Of a DNA stretch of 64,000 nt, positions 1-10,199 are shown one piece after another. The position numbers were made by a program, and so were the translations under genes. The notes below the pieces were generated by a model, which saw nothing but the letters and a program-made list of their open reading frames with translations, was not told the DNA's origin and made no database searches. Origin of the DNA: Gautieria morchelliformis (taxonomy: Eukaryota; Basidiomycota; Agaricomycetes; Gomphales; Gomphaceae); contig WHVA01000307.1 of the NCBI GenBank assembly GCA_015179125.1, positions 62,001 through 126,000 of the forward strand, given 5' to 3'. Every line of letters starts with the position of its first letter. Position 1 is the stretch's first letter.

Positions 1-1392
1 TGTGGGTTTATGGTGGCATAGTTGCTATTCCCCTCTTTAAGGTAGACGTCCCATCGTCTAGTGAGAGAGTCAGGCTTCGTTCCGAGGCGACCAGGTCGTA
101 AACGGATGGCGAGGTTGAATTGGGAGAGGTATTCTGACCACCGAGCTTGTCTATGGGTTAAGAGCTTCGTTGGTGAAAAGTATTCGAGGTTCTTATGATC
201 GGTTATAACGTCGACAGGGTTGCCAGTGTTGAAAAGTTTCAAAGATTGCTAGGAGTTCCTTGTCGTGAACATCATAGTTGAGCTTGGTAGAGGTGAACGT
301 GCGGGAGTGGAAAGCGACAGGATGAAGTTCGCCTTCCGAGGTTCGCAACGATAAGATTGCCGCTAAAGCGTAATCTGAAGCATCAGTCTCTACGATTAGT
401 GGAAGATCAGGAATCCAGTGGGTAAGGATAGGAGCAGTAGTGAATGCCTTTTTCAACAGGTTGAAGGCTTGTTGACAATCCTCGGAAAAGTTCCAAGGGG
501 TACCCTTGCCGGTAAGTTGGGTGAGAGGAATGGTGATGTCTGAGTAGTTGTGAATGAAACGTCGGTAGAAATTTGCGAAACCGAGGAAAGATTGGATGTC
601 GCGAGCTTTGCGAGGTTCAGGCCAGTCTTGAATGACCTTTACCTTGTCATCCACCATAGTGAGGCCCTTGGGAGAGAGTATGTAGCCGAGGAATTAAACT
701 GAATCGCGATGAAACTCGCATTTGTCCTCTTTGGAGAAGAGGTTGTTGAGTCGCAGTTGTCGCAAGACTTCCTTGACATGTTCAACATGTTTGGAGGGGT
801 CACTGGAATAGATTAGAATGTCATCCAAGTATACCACCACACAAACGTCCAAAAGGCCGGCGAAAATCTCGTTCATGAATCTCTGGAAAGCAGCAGGGTC
901 GTTAGTAAGACCAAATGGCATAACCAACCATTCAAACGACCCATAGCGAGTCCTGAAGGCGGTTTTCCATTCGTCACCCTCGGCCACCCGTACCAGGTGG
1001 TAAGCATGATGAAGGTCAATCTTCGTATAGATGCGAGCATTCTTTGGGGCATCAAGTAAGTCAGCAATCAATGGCAATGGATACCAATCTTTTTTCGAGA
1101 TCTTGGTTAAACCTCAGTTGACACACAACCGAAGTGAGCCATCTTTGTTGCGAACAAACAATACCGGTGCACCATGAGGCGAGCGTGAAGGTCGGATGAA
1201 ACCAACGTTTGAGTGCTCGTCGATGAACTCGCGAAGTGCTTTGAGTCCGGAAGCTGAGAGAGAGTAGATGGGGCTGATAGGCGGTGAGGTCCCTTCTTCA
1301 AGGTTGATCTTGATATTGTGGGGTCGGTGGGGAGGTAGAGTGTCAGCATGTGCTTTGCTGAAAACATCTGCAAATTCATGATATACTTTGGG
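1..1392 (-). pseudogene. Gypsy-1 pol: reverse transcriptase and RNase H
   Basis: Minus-strand pol fragment. From 1392 downward it reads the pre-RT segment ([20 protein letters not shown]), RT fingers ([12 protein letters not shown]), palm ([12 protein letters not shown]), the catalytic YLDD box and the connection domain (SFLGFANFYRRF). RNase H starts with ETDASDYALAA near 380 and continues to the window start (DHKNLEYFS). Breaks: TGA at 1114-1116 where relatives keep Arg; TAA at 694-696 after the HRDSV motif; and a small deletion with frameshift near 230, in the stretch before [11 protein letters not shown]. The protein would copy element RNA into DNA inside virus-like particles. No intact product is possible. 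Confidence 0.85.
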
Positions 1393-1880
1393 TGTTGGGT
1401 GCATTTATGCTCCTGCACCAAAATCAAGCATAATATATTTGATTTATTGTATGGTGTTTCAAACCTTTCTCACATTGTTCTTGTACCATGCATCTATTTC
1501 TCTGATTATTTTCGAAATTTTCCAGTCACTCCTTATCTCTCCATTCCACTTTGTTATTTCTATTTTCACAGGCGGCTGCACCCAGCGGAGTTTGAAATGA
1601 CTTCGGCGCGCGAGCCCATGGGCGCTAAAGGGCCGGGTGCACGTATATGCCTTCTGAGACAGGATAGTGCTCCTCTCTCAGTGACAATAAATTCACTGAG
1701 AGAGGCGAGTAGTATTCTTTATATTTACATAGCATGTTGACTGAAAATCATGTAGTGTATTTGATTCTAGGTATTGTATTAATATATCAGTGACAATAAA
1801 TTCACTGAGAGAGTGTATTTGATTCTAGCTTTCTAAGAACTCTACCGAACCTTCCCTGCCATAGCCCCTAGTTGCTAACA
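1393..1880. repeat. 488-bp solo LTR inserted in Gypsy-1
   Basis: It starts TGTTGGG and ends GCTAACA, so it has TG..CA ends with the short TGTT/AACA inverted terminus. It is flanked by TTGGG (1388-1392) and TCGGG (1881-1885), a 5-bp target duplication with one C/T difference. On the minus strand the Gypsy-1 reading runs up to its edges on both sides (KKHVP before it, PKVYHEF after it), so it interrupts pol. Inside, a 26-bp sequence starting CAGTGACAATAAATTC occurs at 1680 and 1788, and GTGTATTTGATTCTAG occurs at 1755 and 1813. No ORF in it is credible. Confidence 0.72.
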
Positions 1881-2618
1881 TCGGGAACATGTTTCTTAAC
1901 GTTCTCAGAAAGCTCGGAAGAGCTTTCTCCCGATGTTGCTCCTCGGGCGAGGAGCTCAGGCGAAGCCAGATTGAGCTGAAACACTTCTGACCCTTCTAAT
2001 CTGGATGCATGCATGAAAGCGGGTGCATTGATTAGGGACACGAGCGGTGCTTGCAACTTCGGAGGCGAGTTCTGAGGCGAGGTCGAAGGTGGAGGCGAAG
2101 TCGAAGTCGTAGCCAAAGCTGAGCCGGGCTGAAGTCGCCATGGTCGCTGGAGTTGTAGTCAAATAGATGGTCTTGAAAGTAATACTGCCCAATACCCAGT
2201 CAATCGACGGATTGTAGTGGGTGAGCCAGTTGTGGCCAAGTACCACCGAGCAACTCGAGTCGAGCGAGGTTACGTAGAAGGTAACCCATTGTTGTTCGCC
2301 AGTTGGAAAGTAGATACAGAGGTCTAGAGTTTGGGTAATGGTAGTGTTAGTACTACCGTCAAATAGTTTCAAGGGTATAGGAGAGACAGGATAAGCAGGC
2401 ATAGAGTACTTCTGGACAAATCTGGATTCAATAAAACAATCGGAAGACCCGCAGTCAACTAATGCAACAAAAGAGACGTTGGGAAGCGAAGGGGAGGTTA
2501 GGTTTACATTAAGGGAGTCTTTGGACAATGAATGAGAAGCAGCACTGAGTCTGAGCACACGGGTGAGGTTACCGCAATCACCGCAATCCTCGGCGCGTGG
2601 GCTGGGAGCTACGACCAT
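1881..2618 (-). pseudogene. Gypsy-1 retropepsin-like protease region
   Basis: Minus-strand reading of about 220 residues with an aspartic protease core: the active-site-like stretch FVALVDCGSSDCFIES has Cys in place of the usual Thr or Ser after the Asp, and the flap/exit motif VVLGHNWLTHYNPSIDW follows about 100 residues later, as in Gypsy proteases. Downstream the frame changes (near 1990-2110) into a linker that reaches VKKHVP, next to the solo LTR. It would cleave the Gag-Pol polyprotein. The region is broken by at least one frameshift and is cut from RT by the solo LTR. Confidence 0.72.
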
Positions 2619-2621
2619 TGA

Positions 2622-3468
2622 TCATAGCGTCATATTCCTTACGCTCCCAGTAACGGCTGTCACATTCCAGCGCGAAGTTCCTAAGCTCGGCGAGGCTGCG
2701 GAATCGAGGGAAGTGAAGTAAATCGTCCTTGATTCGTTTGGCCAAGCCCTTGTAGGTGAAGTGTAGGAGGGCCGCATCGTTCCACTGAGTCCGAGTCGAA
2801 GCTCGGGCGAAGTCAATAAAGAATCATGCGGCCTTGTGGTGCTCTTTCATAACGATCTTCTTGAGGTCGATCTCAGCTTGGGCAGCGTTGTTGTATGGGG
2901 CGAAGTTGAGCTCAAGCTTGGCCTTGAAGCTGTCCCAGTCCTCGAGCCAATCTGGCTCGGGTTGGACCTCGCCGAGGATTGCTGGTTCAAAGTACTGTAG
3001 AGCTGAACCAGACAGGTAAGAGATAGCATACTGTACCTTCGAGGCCCCAATTTTGAAGGCTGAGGGGCGATCTCGGAAGTTGAGTACACATTGGAGGAAG
3101 AAGGTGTGAAGCTTGGCCTGGTCAGTACCATCATAACTATCCGGTTCCTTGACCTTGGCTCGTGCTTCGGACTCACGAGATTTCGCGAGCTTGATGAACA
3201 CTCGATGCATCAGCTCGTTGTCCTCGAGGTCACTGAGGTCCTCGGGTGGCAGGTTGGGGAGGTCCCGATCATTGTCAGAACCTCCAGAGCCATCACCTGG
3301 ATCACCTGAGGGGTCACCGGGGTTAGCCCTACCTTTGCCTTTGTTACTAGGCTCGGTGGGGTCTGCGAGGGGTATCCCCAGGGACGGTGGTGAATCGTCG
3401 GGGGCTTCCGAGAAACGTCGTTGTTCTGAGATACCCCAAAGGGTGCGGGAACAAGTTATCATGGACAT
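2622..3468 (-). pseudogene. Gypsy-1 Gag
   Basis: Minus-strand capsid-like protein. I place the start near 3468 (ATG, MSMITCSRTL), because sequence upstream of it is LTR. The N-terminal half is acidic and low in complexity (NPGDPSGDPGDGSGGSDND); then comes the retrotransposon Gag domain (FFLQCVLNFRDRPSAF, YLSGSALQYFEP, WDSFKAKLELNF). An in-frame TGA at 2824-2826 follows HHKAA, and the Gag reading resumes directly after it (FFIDFARASTRTQWNDAAL) to about 2640. Relatives have a sense codon here; CGA to TGA would explain it. No zinc knuckle is visible. Confidence 0.75.
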
Positions 3469-3510
3469 AGTGAAGAAAAGGGATACGTAGGGTGTAAGCA
3501 GTCTGAAAAT

Positions 3511-4055
3511 ACTGTTATGATACGATCCTTCATAAGGTTGACTGAGCTCGGGGGTGAAACCTGAGGTAAGGTCCGAGGTTACGGGGCGAGGTTCTGATGG
3601 GGAAGTTGGAGAGGGACTAGGCTTCAGCTTATGTACTGCGCCGACCCTACGCACGAGTCCTAACTTCGGAGGCAAACGAATAAGAGGCGAGGTTTGGCTT
3701 AAGAGGCGAGGCTTAGAAACTAACTAGGGATCAAAGTATACGATAGTTGATTTTCAGACTGAGGAGTAGGAATGCATACAAGGGGGTTTATATATGAGCG
3801 AGGGTACAAGTCAGGGGCGAGCATGTTAGGGGGAGGTCAGGGGGAGGTCAGGGGGAGGTCAGGGGGGCGAGGTCAGGGCGAGGTGATATACAAATGATGC
3901 GTGATGGAGTGGAATCAGTAACTAAGGGGATACGGGCATGGGATCATGGTCGGATATGAGCTCTAGCTCGGGCTCAGGCTCGGGCGCAGGATAAGCATCA
4001 TAAGTACTTGGGCACGAGTATCACAAGGCTCAGGCTCGGAAGAAAGGTTATACCG
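3511..4055 (-). repeat. Gypsy-1 5' LTR (approximate borders)
   Basis: It starts TGTTATGATACG, and its interior resembles the solo LTR at 31023-31762: a shared segment around GCTTCAGCTTATGT (3622) and the segment ATACAAGGGGGTTTATA (3775). On the minus strand the latter gives a TATA-like ATATAAACCCCC, which fits a promoter for the minus-strand element. The right border near 4055 is uncertain, because the divergence from the intact solo LTR is strong there. Confidence 0.55.
3828..3872. repeat. Tandem GGGGGAGGTCA repeat in the LTR
   Basis: Three near-perfect 11-bp copies of GGGGGAGGTCA followed by two decayed copies. It lies inside the Gypsy-1 LTR downstream region and may reflect slippage. Confidence 0.85.
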
Positions 4056-7000
4056 GTAAGTAACCGGCCAAAGGTTGGGTTCTTACAGCTTTGCTTGTCT
4101 CAGCGTCACATGGAACTGTTCTTATGGGTTATGAAGGAGTGTGAAGCTGTTGATGTACCCTCGCAATATGCGCTTTGTCAGGTGCAAGCGAATTTACAGG
4201 AAGCCTCTGGGGTTACACCGCTTTGTCAGCTCAGCCAAGAACGTGCTCTATGTAAACAGTCTCCCAGAGATTGTGGCAAAAGTACGTGAATGGTTCATCA
4301 TCTGGGTGTGAAATCTCAACCCTCGTTAGGACTATGCGAACCCACAAACAGCCCATCTCTTACAGCATTACCCAGAGGACACGAAAGGTCCGGTATCAGA
4401 GATTTGGCAGGCTAGGCGGTGGAAAGAACTACCCCCAGATCTGTTGACCCCAATGTGTCGGCATAAGATGAAGGACTACTATGTGAATGAGCTGGCAGAA
4501 ACTCGGGCGGGAAAGTATGTGATTCCCTACATGTGGATCATTCGTGAAGGAGCTCTGTGCTGCGAGCCTGTCGAGCGACAGTCACACCAGTAGGTAACTC
4601 TGCCAGAACCTAGGTGAAATATTGACAGTTTTCATCACAGAATGGACTCCTGGTCGAACATGATCTAGTGAATATATGTGTGGAGGATCTCGAACGGAAC
4701 TATTTGGAGCTTAGATCTGAGGGGCCCATCATGTTTGCAGGTAAGGTCCGATTTGATTTTGAAGTGGGACACTTGGGGACCACTTGCGCAATTAGGTGAA
4801 TCACAAACCTTCCTCGAACGCATGCCCAACCCCTTGCGTGCCATTGCAAAAGGGGAAGAATTGTACACCTCGTTTGTCTTTTTGTGGGAAGATGACATCG
4901 GAGGTAACACCTCCAAGGTAATTAGTGCTCACAAGAACATCTATCTCGCGCATACAAACCTCCCAGGTCAATTAGTTCAGCAGGAATATTTCGTGCACTT
5001 CGTATCAACATCGCCTGAGGCCACAACACCGGAACAGTTTGAGGCAGTCAAGGAGGTAATCTTGTGAGTCACATCAAATTTGGCTTAGATATAGATGCTT
5101 AACTCTAACGATGGGCACATTTTTAGAGAGACCCAGCAGTGTCCACCACGCGTATTCCATGCGCACACACAACAGATGTGCAAATTCCGATTGGTGCTGC
5201 CAGGGTTACCTGCTGACAATCCACAACAATTGGAGGAGGCTAGTCACATCGGGCCGTCTGGTAATTGCAAGTGCCGGTGCTGTTTTGTTGGTGGGCCTCC
5301 TGGTGTGCGAGAGTCTGATGAGGGTTACCATGCTTTGCATGAGGTGAGCACTATCTGCTTCCTTTTTACTTTTCATTTGGATAACACAATATTAGCCTGG
5401 GGTGCCATGGATGGTGGCACACTCTTTGGCTGAAATATGCCAATAGTTAGACAAAGCAATGGATGGGTCCCTCGCTCCAATTAGTGTGATGCAGACGGCA
5501 TCTGGCACTAAGGATTGGGTGACCCAGGGATGGATCCTGAAGATAATCGCCAAAGTCAAAGAACTCAAGCAGAGGAATCCAGGTCGATCGCTTGAATCGA
5601 TCCGAGCTGAAACTAAGGTCTGGTTAAATAACCAGGCAGGTCATCTCTGGAGTCCCCTATTAACAATTCCAGGTATGTTGACCAGGCCCAGGGGTCCAAC
5701 ATTCTATTCAACTGGACCTCCTTTGACAGGATTAGACCCACATCGCGACACTCCGGTTGAAATCCTCCACACAGTCCTCCTGGGGTCTGTCAAATACATT
5801 TGGCATAGTTTGCACACAAGCATCAACGACATCCAACGTGAGCAGTTTATCACACAACTTCAATACACGGACATACACGGCCTGTCTGTCTCTCCGATAC
5901 GTGCGTCTTACATGTCCCAGCATCGAAATGGCCTTGTTGGCAAACACTTCAAGACACTAATGCAGACCCTGGTATTCCACGTTCACGGGATCGTGCCTAA
6001 TGCGATGTTCAAGCTTATCAACACAATGGGCCGGTTGGGTGCAGTTCTCTGGTATCATAGTATCCCTCACATGAAGGAATCTCTTGTGAGTCCACACTCA
6101 GGCACTTTCCTATGAACCATGTTGATATGGGTTTGAGCCAGGGCGACCTCCGCATCCTCATCGTTAATGTGTTGGATGCATTTGACCTCGTAGATCCTGC
6201 CAGGATCCTTGAAAAAGGCAAACTCCACATTCTGACGCACCTGGTGGAAGATGTGGAACATTTTGGCCCTGCGATACGGTACGCCACAGAAGTCTTTGAA
6301 TGTTTCAATCATGTCTTCCGGATGTGCTCTGTCCTTAGCAATCACCAGTCCCCGGGGCATGACATTGCACATAAATGCACCAGCCTTGAACACGTCAAGA
6401 ATATCCTCAGCTGAACTTTTTGGTTGACCAAGGACGGACAGTGGACGCAGGCTGCTCCTCGTGTCCGCAGCATTATAAAACAGCATGCCATCATACAGAC
6501 CCACCTCGGGTGGGCTCTGCTACCTACATGGCAGCCAGGTATTCAATTTTGGCTTACATGGTTACTTGTGCTTATGCATTTCAGGGCAAATGACCCCGGG
6601 TCCAAAGAGCACCCGCATGTTATGTCCATGGTCGGATATTTACAACAACGGAGACACCGTCTTATTTTCTATGCCGCTTCAAGGTTCCACATGGTATGAT
6701 GCCACCTCTGTCAGAGCACAATCAGGAGATTTATGTCAATCCGGCACGTGGGTTTGCATCGAAGGAAACACGGTGTGTCTCACCAGGTTTCTAACCCCAC
6801 GATATCCAGCTTACTGATGACACTTTAGAACGAGACTCTGTTGCTGGGCCACATAACTCACTTGCTGTTACCTCAGGAACGCACTTCGCATGGCTGTGTA
6901 TTCCTCAATCGCTTCAACATTTCAGACAGCATGCATCCTTACTACGAGATGCCGTTTCTCACAAGATCTGAACATGAACAGCGAGCCATTGTGCAACCAA

Positions 7001-7617
7001 AAGATCGTTCCCTGGTGTATTTTCTAGAACCGCACAGACTGACATCGCGGCAGCATGTGAAATTCCAATTCAATGCCCAGCATGATTGTCACTCAGGCGA
7101 ATGCACCCTTAGTGGATGTCAATTTCGACACCAGGAACGCGAGGTCACAGAGCACACAGTGCCTGTGCTTGTTCATGCTGATGATGCTCACTTCATCATC
7201 AACCTCCATGCTCTGCACAATGCGAGTATTCTGTGAGAAATCTTACCCCACCATCTCACAGCGCCGACCCCCCTCCATGTCGATTCCAAAGCCTTCCATT
7301 ACGAAATGGCCACCAAATTACGTGTTACACAGGAACAAAAACGTAAGAACAGTGCCGCAAAATCCAAGGCAACATGCATAGCGAACAAGCTGAAAAAGCA
7401 AATGGCCCAAATTGAGCGTATTGCTGACACATCGATCAGCACAGATGCTGTGGAAACCGATGGAGCCTTGTAAGCCGTCCCTGAAGAGACCAAGGACTGG
7501 ACTGATCAGGATGCTGACAGCCCCACCGATGAGGATGCCCGATCCGATGGTGAGGCCGAGCTTCCTCCAGTTTGTTCACGCTGCGCCCACGGTGTCAAGC
7601 GCAAGAAACTTAATTAA
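4051..7617 (+). pseudogene. DTPVEILH-family basidiomycete repetitive gene, 5' truncated
   Basis: Long spliced plus-strand gene. Recognisable segments in order: LSQRHMELFLWVMKE (4095), NVLYVNSLPEIVAK (4228), PEDTKGPVSEIWQARRWKE (4371), FLERMPNPLRAIAKG (4810), LPGLPADNPQQLEEASHIG (5200) with CKCRCC, TGLDPHRDTPVEILHTVLLG (5729), RNGLVGKHFKTLMQTL (5930), FECFNHVFRMCSVLSNHQSP (6297), and an acidic C-terminus ending at 7617. Introns read as 4741-4795, 5056-5094, 5344-5446, 5673-5729, 6086-6141 and 6539-6584, among others. I know this as a very abundant family of uncharacterised proteins in Agaricomycetes, probably of mobile-element origin; its activity is unknown to me. Breaks: frameshift near 4212, and in-frame stops at 4591, 6412, 7234 and 7471, with the family reading continuing after each. 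The 5' exons are replaced by the Gypsy-1 LTR. Confidence 0.72.
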
Positions 7618-7735
7618 AAAAATTTTTCTTCTGGATGAAAAAGGCAAGCTTCCCGATCACGCCAAATCTTCACAAGTTTTTTCTTATCTTTTTGACACGC
7701 AGGCGCCCTGACAAGGCAACAATAGATTGTTCCAC

Positions 7736-9344
7736 ATGCATATGAACCCCTCGATTCAACCGCCGCTTTTTTCTGCTTGTCCTCTCCCACCTCCTCCTCC
7801 ACACATCACCGCCTTTTCTGTCATGGCTGCCACTCCCAGCTTGTATTCTGGCCCTGGAATGCCTGGTGGCATACCATACGGTGACATGTCCCCTTCCTCC
7901 ACACCTAGTTCTGATTCACCATACCCTATCCTGACCTCAAGAACCAACATGCCTGAAAATACCATGCCTCGCCGTCACCGAGGAAGCATCCAGGAGCAGA
8001 TTGCACGCAAAATGCGCGAGCAAGCTGAACGGGACAGTGCTACTGACATGATCGACCCCAACCTCCCCAGTACGTTTGAAGCACTTAGGGCCGCACTAAC
8101 ACCAGCCCCTTCCCTAAACAAGAGCACCCATGAAGAACCCTCAGAAGATGAGGAAGATGATGATGACCCCTATGCTGACTTGCGCTCAGTACGCCCAGGC
8201 GACGTGAAGCAGCTTGTTGCCACTATCAAGTCTACCAAGCGATTCAAACCAGAATCCGCGGCCGATCTGGATCGCTTTGCCATGGTATCATTGCTCCTCT
8301 TCCTCTCATGTAATGCTGACATTGCTTGTCTTTCAGAGTGATTTGCCCACCCAGCTCATTCTCACAGCCGCATGGCTTCTCGAAGTGCGTGACAATATTA
8401 TTACGGGACCTTTGGAACCTAGTGCATGGAAGATACCTTCCGCCCTGCAGGTACAACTCTCAGACAGCATGACACACGCTCTTACTTATCGCTGTTGTAG
8501 ACAGATATCAAAAAATACGCCCACTGCGTCATCCTATCACCCTTCCTGACATCATATCAAGGCAGTGTACCCACCAAATCTGTAATGGTACGAGCGTTGT
8601 GTGTAACCGCCTCTTCAATGTATCATGATTTATCTAGGCCGCCATGTGGGAGTTGTCTATCAGCTCCTTACCCCCTGAGAAAGAGGCCCATAAGATGAAG
8701 GTGGTTGTTTCTGCTATTGGCACTCAACTTACCAACGCCCGCAATCTCATCAAGACAGAGGTACGTGCTATTTGGGGCAGGATGCTTGACATGTTGATTA
8801 ACTCATCACTATGTTGTCTCGCAGGTGCTGTGCACCCTTAACGATGACTGTCTTCCAGCCGAATGCCACATTGCCGCTCTATGCCACAGCATCATTGCCA
8901 AATCCAAAACCGGCCTCAAGGTAACTGTGCACGTCCACATGCGCATGGCACTCCTGGTATGCTCACTCACCTCCCACTCGACATGCGGTTGATTGAATGC
9001 TCTAGCGCGCAGCTCTGGACCGCCACCAATCAGTCTCGCCTGACAAGATGTCGTCCTCTGTGGATTCAGAGATGCGGGATTTGGAGAGCCAAAGCACTAG
9101 CAAGGAAGAGCGTGCGACGTAAGCCAATCGTCTCTTTATAATGACTTACTGAACCTCAAGTTTGGGCAGACATTTGAAAGCTATCTTGGAGCTTGACATC
9201 ACGGACCATCCCCGCCCGGCAGATGAGCATTTGCAGTATCCGACCACTGCAACAAAAGATTTGGAGGAGTGGCAGAAGATTTGTGACCGCCACGCAGGTA
9301 AAGTGGAAGTGGAGATTAAGCGGGCGGGACGTAGCAGGCGATAA
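7736..9344 (+). CDS. Companion gene of the DTPVEILH family element, spliced
   Basis: I read eight exons: 7736-8284, 8337-8450, 8501-8587, 8638-8760, 8825-8956 (with an optional intron from 8921), 9006-9118 and 9161-9344, all with GT-AG introns of about 42-65 nt and a continuous frame. The start is the first ATG after a stop-rich stretch. The N-terminus is Pro/Ser-rich, followed by a basic segment (RRHRGSIQEQIARKMREQ), an acidic run (EDEEDDDD) and the conserved-looking GDVKQLVATIKSTKRFKPES. The C-terminus is charged and ends AGRSRR. It lies 118 bp after the pseudogene above, on the same strand, a pairing I associate with this repetitive family. No enzymatic motif is seen. It reads intact, unlike its neighbour. 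Confidence 0.6.
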
Positions 9345-9838
9345 ATTTATGATGGTGCGCAGTGGCCCTTGAAGGTTCTATAGATGTTATGAAGAGAAAT
9401 TATATACATTATACAAACATTTATGGACCATAAGGCAAACCTGAAACAGGATACTTTTGGAAGCTTACAGCGACCTGTGGAAATGCTCTAACGGTAGGGA
9501 CATCTGACATATAATGCGTCCTTGCCTGGATGGTGCAATCTGGCTTTTTGAAAGGCATTAGAGCAGGCGGCGACAAGCTGCACTAATAGATATTATACGC
9601 AAGTGTGGAAACCTACACTCAAGGTAGATCTCATAGATATTATCTACGAGTGTGGAATCCTACTCTCGAGGTGGATGCAGATGTAACGGAAAGCTTGCAT
9701 TGTTTGTGGCTACAAGCAGTCTATTGGAGGTTGAGCAAAGGTGGCACTTTCACAAAGCCTCCTCTAACTTTCATGCGTACCTCCTGTAGAGGTCGGAGCT
9801 CGGTCTTGAGGGGACTCCAGAGAACTCCTGCTAAAACC
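9345..9838. other. Non-coding spacer with a 47-bp tandem duplication
   Basis: No credible gene. A segment starting TAGATATTAT occurs at 9589 and again at 9636 (the second with GAGTGTGGAATCC), a tandem duplication with about six differences. The rest is AT-rich 3' flank of the preceding gene. Confidence 0.6.
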
Positions 9839-10183
9839 TGTGAGAATAAATGAACTATACGATAACACTCAGTAGATGCTTTGATGCAAAGTACTCATGA
9901 TATTTTACCTATACGATAATGCTACAAAGCGTATAGATGAGCTAAAGTGAATGCGAGACTAATAATGCTTTTCTAACCTCAGTGCTTGCTTCGATGCAAA
10001 GTACTGAGGTAGAGTGAAGAAAATACTAGCTACTTATAGTTCCTAAAGAACAATAAGAATTAACTACAATAAGGACATTTGGACAAAGGAAAACATAGAA
10101 CAATGAGACTGCGCATGCTTTATCACAATGGGGTGACACAGGGTGACGTGGTTTGCCATTATGCTTACGCGTTCACTCCTACA
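9839..10183 (-). repeat. Copia 3' LTR
   Basis: 345 bp, TG..CA ends. It pairs with 14622-14965 at about 98 percent identity by eye. The complementary polypurine tract abuts it on the right. Confidence 0.93.
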
Positions 10184-10199
10184 CTCCCCCTCAAACCGT
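10184..10199 (-). other. Copia polypurine tract
   Basis: On the minus strand TTTGAGGGGGAG lies immediately before the 3' LTR (TGTAGGAG), the usual place for the plus-strand DNA primer. It overlaps the TGA stop of pol at 10191-10193. Confidence 0.8.

Larger units (their letters stand above)
1..4055 (-). mobile_element. Ty3/Gypsy LTR retrotransposon Gypsy-1, partial
   Basis: Read on the minus strand, the order is 5' LTR (about 3511-4055), Gag, aspartic protease, reverse transcriptase, RNase H, which is the Ty3/Gypsy order. Integrase and the 3' LTR would lie beyond position 1, so the window edge truncates it. The coding part holds several stops, a deletion in RNase H and a 488-bp solo LTR at 1393-1880. 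The right end abuts a pseudogene of another family at about 4055; I did not find a clean terminal CA/TG there, so the right border is approximate. The element is dead. Confidence 0.88.

Noticed and set aside
1348..1740. 130-codon plus-strand ORF
   Set aside because: It runs across the Gypsy-1/solo LTR border, so it is an accident of the insertion.
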